Assembly (NCBI RefSeq): GCF_046244365.1 | Contig: NZ_CP176395.1 | Location: 1,798,001 to 1,862,000, forward strand | Direction: 5' to 3' | Length of the DNA: 64,000 bases | DNA from: Paenibacillus_V sp046244365 | GTDB lineage: Bacteria; Bacillota; Bacilli; Paenibacillales; NBRC-103111 | Shown: piece after piece, positions 59,663-64,000 of the stretch | Layout: every line of letters begins with the position of its first letter | How positions within the stretch are numbered: the first letter of the stretch is position 1 | Program-made: the position numbers and the translations under genes | The notes under the pieces: generated by a model | What the model saw: only the letters and a program-made list of their open reading frames with translations | The model's database searches: none | What the model was told of the DNA's origin: nothing

Positions 59663-59700
59663 CTATAAGACATTGTTAGGATCGATAGGGTTTTGTTAGG
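59663..59700 (-). promoter_or_regulatory. Probable binding site of the YesN-like regulator, permease side
   Basis: Read on the minus strand, the 38-nt site has CCTAACA at 1, CCTA at 12, CTAACA at 22 and TATAG at 34. It matches 63152-63189 at 27 of 38 positions with no gaps. The TTGTTAGG halves are 20 nt apart, two DNA turns, as expected for an AraC-type dimer. Confidence 0.65.
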
Positions 59701-59723
59701 GACATCATCAGGGGGGATCGGTC

Positions 59724-61559
59724 ATGGAGCTGAGAAGGGGCTTTGCGTTTATGAAAAGAAGGGTGGGCTCGAGGTTTAGTTTGTTCGCCAAAATGAACGG
59801 CTTGCTCGTCATCTTGTTCATCCCGATCGTCATCGTGTTTACGTATTCCAACGGGACGGCATCCGACGTCATAAGCAAAGAGCTGCAAGTATCCAACATC
59901 AAACAGCTGTCCTTTCTGTCCAGTCAGATCGATTCGAGAATCAACCAAATGATGGATTTCGTCATTACGTTTTCGCGGGATCCGAACGTCCGGAAGTTCA
60001 ACGGATTGAACATCTGGGACGACCGCTACGACCGGATGCAGACCAGGTACGTGGTGCAAGAAAAGATGGTGCTGCAGTCCGGGATTACGAATGTATGGCC
60101 GGTCCAATTTACGGTGTATTCCCAGCAGAACAAAGAAGCCATTTCCAATTCCAACAACGCGGTCGAATATGACGAAGACTATCTCGAACGGAACATGACG
60201 GGAAAATGGACCTACGGCGACGGCCAAACGGTCCCGCCAGGCCAGCCGAAGGCGTTTTATTGGTTTTATACCGATTCTTTCGGTCAGCAAGGCACGCTTA
60301 CGGGAAGCAATCTGGTGGTTGAAGCCAGTTTTAGACATGAAAATATCCAAAATATGCTGGACACGTTCAAGGCGGGCGGACAAGGAAACCCGCTGTTTTA
60401 CCACAAGGGAGAGACGCCGATCCTGAACCGCAGCGCTTCCAAGCCGTTGGCGGACGAATTGGTCCGTTTTTTGGACGCTCAAACCCTGGGAGATACGATG
60501 CAGAAGGTCGTCCGCTTGGAAAAGAAAAGCTATCTGGTCAGTGCCGTGAAATCTCCCCAATTGGAATGGTATCTGGTCGACCTCGTACCACTCGATCAAA
60601 TATGGGGACCGATCTCGTCGAGCCGCAATTTATTTTATTTGTCGATGATCTTGCTTTTCGCAGTCGGGATTTCCGCATCCGTTCTGCTCTACAGGAACGT
60701 GCAGCGTCCGATCCGAAAGCTGATCCGGGGTTTGCAAAGCGTACAGCGAGGGGACTTCTCGGTGCGGATCAACCCGAATGTCCACAATGAGTTTGCTTTT
60801 CTGTTCCATCGGTTTAACCATATGTCCAGGCAAATTCAGGATTTAATTGAAAACGTTCTCAATGAGAAACTCCGAGCCCGGGAGGCGACGTTGAAGCAGC
60901 TGCAGGCCCAGATCAATCCGCATTTTCTATACAATTGCCTTGGTTATATTATTAACATGGCCCAGATGAAGGATGAGGAGGCCGTCGTTTCGATGGCCTA
61001 CAACCTAAGCGCCTACTACCGGTACACCACCCGAATCGAGCGGCAAACGGCTACTTTGGACGAAGAAATTCAGCTGATCGTCAACTATCTGGATATTCAG
61101 AAGCTGAGGAACGGCAGAATTCATTACCATATCGATATTCCCGAAGAGATGCTGGGGCAGCATGTCCCGCGCTTGATGCTGCAGCCGATCGTCGAGAATG
61201 CGGTCATGCACGGAATCGGTAAATCGTACGCAGCGGGCGAAATCCGGATCAGCGGCGCCATGTCCGAAGGCTGCTGCAGGGTGTTTATCGATGACGACGG
61301 TCCCGGAATGGAGCCGGAGCAGCAGGATTCGTTAAACCGCAAAATGCGGGAGCCCTTGCAAGCGGAAATGGGCTGCGGCCTCTGGAATACGAACCAGCGG
61401 ATCGTCCATCTTTTTGGCGGCAGCTCTTCACTTCATTTCACGAGATCGCTTCTGGGCGGATTCCGCACGGAGATCGTTTGGGAGCCCGACGGCGCCTCTG
61501 AACGCCCCCACTATGTAACCGGACAAGGAGAGATGAAACATGCAGATGATCATCGTTGA
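59724..61559 (+). CDS. Two-component sensor histidine kinase (YesM-like)
   Basis: A 611-residue membrane kinase. The first helix is ~25-45 (NGLLVILFIPIVIVFTYSNG), followed by an extracellular sensing domain (~45-300), a second helix ~303-323, HAMP (RNVQRPIRKLIRGLQSVQRG), a His-kinase segment (LKQLQAQINPHFLYNCLGYI, the phospho-His being in NPHFLYN) and an ATPase domain (LQPIVENAVMHG, DDDGPGME, GLWNTNQRI). It probably senses the sugar or its binding protein and phosphorylates the regulator next door, whose start overlaps its end by 20 nt. Confidence 0.94.
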   Translation: MELRRGFAFMKRRVGSRFSLFAKMNGLLVILFIPIVIVFTYSNGTASDVISKELQVSNIKQLSFLSSQIDSRINQMMDFVITFSRDPNVRKFNGLNIWDDRYDRMQTRYVVQEKMVLQSGITNVWPVQFTVYSQQNKEAISNSNNAVEYDEDYLERNMTGKWTYGDGQTVPPGQPKAFYWFYTDSFGQQGTLTGSNLVVEASFRHENIQNMLDTFKAGGQGNPLFYHKGETPILNRSASKPLADELVRFLDAQTLGDTMQKVVRLEKKSYLVSAVKSPQLEWYLVDLVPLDQIWGPISSSRNLFYLSMILLFAVGISASVLLYRNVQRPIRKLIRGLQSVQRGDFSVRINPNVHNEFAFLFHRFNHMSRQIQDLIENVLNEKLRAREATLKQLQAQINPHFLYNCLGYIINMAQMKDEEAVVSMAYNLSAYYRYTTRIERQTATLDEEIQLIVNYLDIQKLRNGRIHYHIDIPEEMLGQHVPRLMLQPIVENAVMHGIGKSYAAGEIRISGAMSEGCCRVFIDDDGPGMEPEQQDSLNRKMREPLQAEMGCGLWNTNQRIVHLFGGSSSLHFTRSLLGGFRTEIVWEPDGASERPHYVTGQGEMKHADDHR

Positions 61560-63156
61560 CGACGAAGCGCATTGGGTTGATAACCTATCCATGCACAAAC
61601 CGTGGCATACGCTCGGCATCGAGCAGGTGCATAGAGCTTATTCCGCGCACGAGGCGCTTCAGATTCTTGAAACGCATCCGATCGATATCGTCCTATCGGA
61701 TGTTCTTATGCCCGAGATGACGGGGATCGAGCTGATCGAGCGAATTCGCGAGCGCGATAAAAGGATCAAATGCATTATATTGTCCGGTCATTCCGATTTC
61801 GAATATACGAAAGAAGCCGTCCGGCACCAAGCGGTGGACTACCTGCTCAAACCGCCGACGGATGCCGAATTGTTCGGCGCGGTCAAGGCCGCCATCGATC
61901 AATTGAAGCAGGAATGGGAAAGCGTCAGCTCCTATGAGCGCACCCAATTCACCCTGCGGGAGAATCTGCCGCTTCTGCGGGGCCAGCTGCTGCTGGAGGC
62001 TTTGCGGGGAAACCGGCTGACGGCCGACGAATGGAGCCGGAAACTCGACAATTACGGATTGCCGTTCCGGTTCGGAAGCTGCGCGCTGCTGCTCGTTCGC
62101 ATGGAGGAGGAATTCGGCCAATACAAAAACAACGGGCAGCAGCTCATGGAATACGCGATCATCAATATGGCGGAGGAGATCATCGGGGAATTTACGGAAG
62201 TCTGGGGCGTCAAAGAGGAGCATGGGTATCTGGCATTTCTGCTCCAGCTTAAGGAAGAACGCTCCGGCATAGGGAAAGAAACGATCCTGGAGAAGCTTGC
62301 CATGCAGCTTCAGTCCAAGGTGAAGCAGTTTTTGAAAGGATCGCTGTCCATTGTCATTACCGAATGGTTCCGGTTCCCGGAGCAACTGCCGGACCGGTAC
62401 CGCCAGGCTTACGCTTACTTCCGGCAAATCGTAGGGGAAGAGCGGGAATTCGTCATGCGGGTCGGCGATGTCGAGCAGCAGGCTTCCCAAGGAACGCTCG
62501 ATGCGATCCATATGCCTCCCGTATTCATGAATCTGCTGGAGGCCGGACGCTGGGATGCGGCGGAGGAAAAGCTGGCGGCCGTTTGCGCGGAGCTCGACGA
62601 ACGATGGTCGGAGTCTTGGGAGCACTGTATGGAGGCGGGCTTCGTCATCGCTTCTTCGTTTACGCATCTGGCGCATCGGAACGGCTATACGCTGGCCAAA
62701 TTGCTCGGGTCGGACATGGACGATCTGCAGAGCGGAGAGGCCTTCTCCTCCATCGGCAAGCTCCGCAAATGGTCGATGAACGTGCTCGGCAAGCTGAAGG
62801 AGGGGACGTCGAACGAGGTCAAGGATATCCGTTCCCAGTACGTGAAGAAGGTGAAGGATTTTGCGGAGAAAAATCTGCATCTCGACGTTTCGCTGCGCGC
62901 GCTGGCCGATCATGTGAACCTGCACCCGACGCATCTGTCCAAAATATACAAGATCGAAACCGGCGAAGGCATAAGCGACTACATTTCCTTGCTCCGTATG
63001 GAGCGCGCTTGCCGTCTGCTGCGGGCGACCGACAAAAAGGTGTATGAAATCAGCATGGAGGTCGGCTATTTGGACCCGGCTTATTTTATCAAAGTGTTTA
63101 AGCGCCAATTCGGCGTCACGCCTCAGGAATACAGAGACGGCCATACAACCGCCTAA
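61540..63156 (+). CDS. Two-component response regulator, AraC-type (YesN-like)
   Basis: A 538-residue regulator. The receiver domain is ~1-120, with acidic DDE at 7-9, phospho-Asp54 in VLSDVLMPEM, and the KPP Lys at ~105. A middle region (~130-430) of unknown fold follows. The C-terminal AraC domain (~440-535) has VNLHPTHLSKIYKIETGEG and VGYLDPAYFIKVFKRQFGVT. It likely activates the permease genes and the binding-protein gene through the shared 38-nt sites. Confidence 0.94.
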   Translation: MQMIIVDDEAHWVDNLSMHKPWHTLGIEQVHRAYSAHEALQILETHPIDIVLSDVLMPEMTGIELIERIRERDKRIKCIILSGHSDFEYTKEAVRHQAVDYLLKPPTDAELFGAVKAAIDQLKQEWESVSSYERTQFTLRENLPLLRGQLLLEALRGNRLTADEWSRKLDNYGLPFRFGSCALLLVRMEEEFGQYKNNGQQLMEYAIINMAEEIIGEFTEVWGVKEEHGYLAFLLQLKEERSGIGKETILEKLAMQLQSKVKQFLKGSLSIVITEWFRFPEQLPDRYRQAYAYFRQIVGEEREFVMRVGDVEQQASQGTLDAIHMPPVFMNLLEAGRWDAAEEKLAAVCAELDERWSESWEHCMEAGFVIASSFTHLAHRNGYTLAKLLGSDMDDLQSGEAFSSIGKLRKWSMNVLGKLKEGTSNEVKDIRSQYVKKVKDFAEKNLHLDVSLRALADHVNLHPTHLSKIYKIETGEGISDYISLLRMERACRLLRATDKKVYEISMEVGYLDPAYFIKVFKRQFGVTPQEYRDGHTTA

Positions 63157-63189
63157 CAGAGTCCTACGGAAACTAACATAATCCTATAG
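63152..63189 (+). promoter_or_regulatory. Probable binding site of the YesN-like regulator, binding-protein side
   Basis: CCTAACA at 1, CCTA at 12, CTAACA at 22 and CTATAG at 33 match the site at 59663-59700 in the same orientation relative to transcription. The site starts in the stop region of the regulator gene, ~65 nt before the lipoprotein gene. Confidence 0.65.
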
Positions 63190-63255
63190 ATACATTCCCC
63201 GGCAAGTTGGTAGAGTTACACATGTAGTGATCTTACACCGTAGGGGGAAAAAACA

Positions 63256-64000
63256 ATGATTAGATCCCGCAAATCTTGGCTGCTGCTCGCAAGCAGCGCG
63301 CTTATCGCCGTAACGGGCTGCAATGCAAAGAATGCCGGCGACGGGAATGCGGCGGACGGCGGCTCCAACAGCGCATCCGCATCCATACCGGCACCCGCGC
63401 CCGGATTCGACAAAGGGAAATACGACCCGCCCATCGAGATCAGCACGGTACTTATGCCAAAGAAGTATACGAACGGCGATACGAAGGAAAATAACGTCCA
63501 CGACCGCTGGATGCTGGAGCAGTTCGGCATCAAGCATAAAGATACGTGGTACCCGGCCGGCAGCGATCAATATAAACAGAAGCTGCAGCTTACGATTGCG
63601 TCCGGGGAGAAGCTGCCGGACTTCGTAGCGGTTCCGACCGATCCCGTGCTGACCAACCAATTGATCGATTCCGGACAGTTTGTGGCGATCGACGCGCTGT
63701 TCGACAAGTACGCCAACAAAGTTTGGAAAGACCATGCGGCGCAGCATCCGGAATTGTGGTACCCGTTCACGCGCAACGGCAAGAAGTACAATCTGCCTAT
63801 CCTGGAGTACACGGACAATGACGATACGATGCTGTGGCTTCGGGAAGATTGGATGGAGAAGCTGCAGCTCAAAGCTCCTCAGACGATTGCGGAATTAGAG
63901 AACGTGATGGACAAATTCAAGAATCAAAATCCGGACGGACTCGCACCGAAGGATGTTTATCCGCTCGCGGTTTCCATGAAAAACAACACGAACACCTGGA
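63256..64000 (+). CDS. ABC transporter sugar-binding lipoprotein (LplA-like), 3' end outside window
   Basis: The first 248 residues of an extracellular solute-binding protein. The start MIRSRKSWLLLASSALIAVT ends in lipobox VTGC, followed by an Asn/Gly/Ser-rich linker. Segments such as NNVHDRWMLEQFGIKH, KLQLTIASGEKLPDFVAV and MLWLREDWMEKLQLKAPQT are typical of LplA-like proteins of Bacillales. It serves the divergently encoded LplB/LplC-like permeases. TAGGGGGAAAAAAC precedes the ATG. The frame is open to the last base. Confidence 0.93.
   Translation, partial: MIRSRKSWLLLASSALIAVTGCNAKNAGDGNAADGGSNSASASIPAPAPGFDKGKYDPPIEISTVLMPKKYTNGDTKENNVHDRWMLEQFGIKHKDTWYPAGSDQYKQKLQLTIASGEKLPDFVAVPTDPVLTNQLIDSGQFVAIDALFDKYANKVWKDHAAQHPELWYPFTRNGKKYNLPILEYTDNDDTMLWLREDWMEKLQLKAPQTIAELENVMDKFKNQNPDGLAPKDVYPLAVSMKNNTNTW

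Noticed and set aside
61693..63144. Minus-strand ORF of ~483 codons opposite the response regulator
   Set aside because: Shadow of a gene with clear receiver and AraC domains; no ribosome site.

Overview
The window reads as chromosomal DNA of a GC-rich, spore-forming Gram-positive bacterium of the Paenibacillaceae (Paenibacillus/Cohnella type). This is inferred from the three-gene sdhCAB operon of Bacillus type, the c-di-AMP (ydaO-type) leader in front of a Ktr potassium operon, the YheC/D-like ATP-grasp protein, the YesM/YesN two-component pair beside Lpl-like ABC transporters, the many AraC and LacI regulators, and strong GGAGG ribosome sites with ATG, GTG and TTG starts. No plasmid, phage or CRISPR signature is seen. 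One IS256-family insertion sequence is present.

Layout. 0-5 kb: the end of an ornithine aminotransferase gene, arginase, and a sulfatase divergent from an AraC regulator. 4.2-5.8 kb: a gene-free block with a ~35-copy tandem repeat and a cluster of TAGTGAA palindromes. 5.7-14.2 kb: small membrane protein, thioredoxin, UvrC, a CPBP protease, then a c-di-AMP riboswitch controlling a KtrB-KtrA-CPA antiporter operon. 14.4-17.8 kb: VOC protein, methyltransferase, a BTAD-domain remnant, a MITE-like repeat, and a MarR repressor divergent from DoxX-CDGSH. 17.8-34.6 kb: a large carbohydrate locus with an AraC regulator, two Gfo/Idh/MocA dehydrogenases, a LacI regulator, a binding protein and two permeases, a GH63-like hydrolase, two Tat-exported beta-helix proteins, an alpha/beta hydrolase and an FAD oxidoreductase. 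34.7-41.7 kb: pentapeptide-repeat protein, membrane protein, a LuxR-type ATPase regulator, ilvBN and a LysR regulator. 42-45.4 kb: sdhCAB. 45.4-50.5 kb: palindromic and MITE-like repeats, a membrane protein, two TIM-barrel-like enzymes (the second split by a frameshift) and a stray piece of 23S rRNA. 50.6-55.5 kb: YheC/D-like ATP-grasp, EamA transporter, a glycosyltransferase with a repetitive N-terminal region, and a Gfo/Idh dehydrogenase. 55.7-57.7 kb: an IS256-family element inserted in an intergenic repeat array, and a GCAATCGCACCCC array. 57.7-64 kb: a second ABC sugar system with its YesMN-type sensor and regulator.

How the parts work together. The 20.2-34.6 kb genes look like one uptake-and-degradation unit. 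Extracellular beta-helix proteins and an esterase-like hydrolase would trim a plant or microbial polysaccharide, the ABC transporter imports the product, and the cytoplasmic GH63-like enzyme with NAD- and FAD-dependent oxidoreductases processes it. Three copies of a CGAACACGTGTAAT-like sequence around the LacI gene are its likely operators. At 57.7-64 kb a 38-nt sequence found both before the permease genes and before the binding-protein gene is the probable target of the YesN-like regulator. Neither ABC system carries its own ATPase, so a shared MsmX-type ATPase elsewhere is expected.

The least explained parts are the intergenic repeat families. Two of them (the TAGTGAA palindromes and the CTATATAAGTT-ended element) each occur at two sites in the window, in one case as inverted 50-nt copies with only 3 mismatches. 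The 99-nt 23S rRNA domain V fragment between two enzyme genes is also unexplained.
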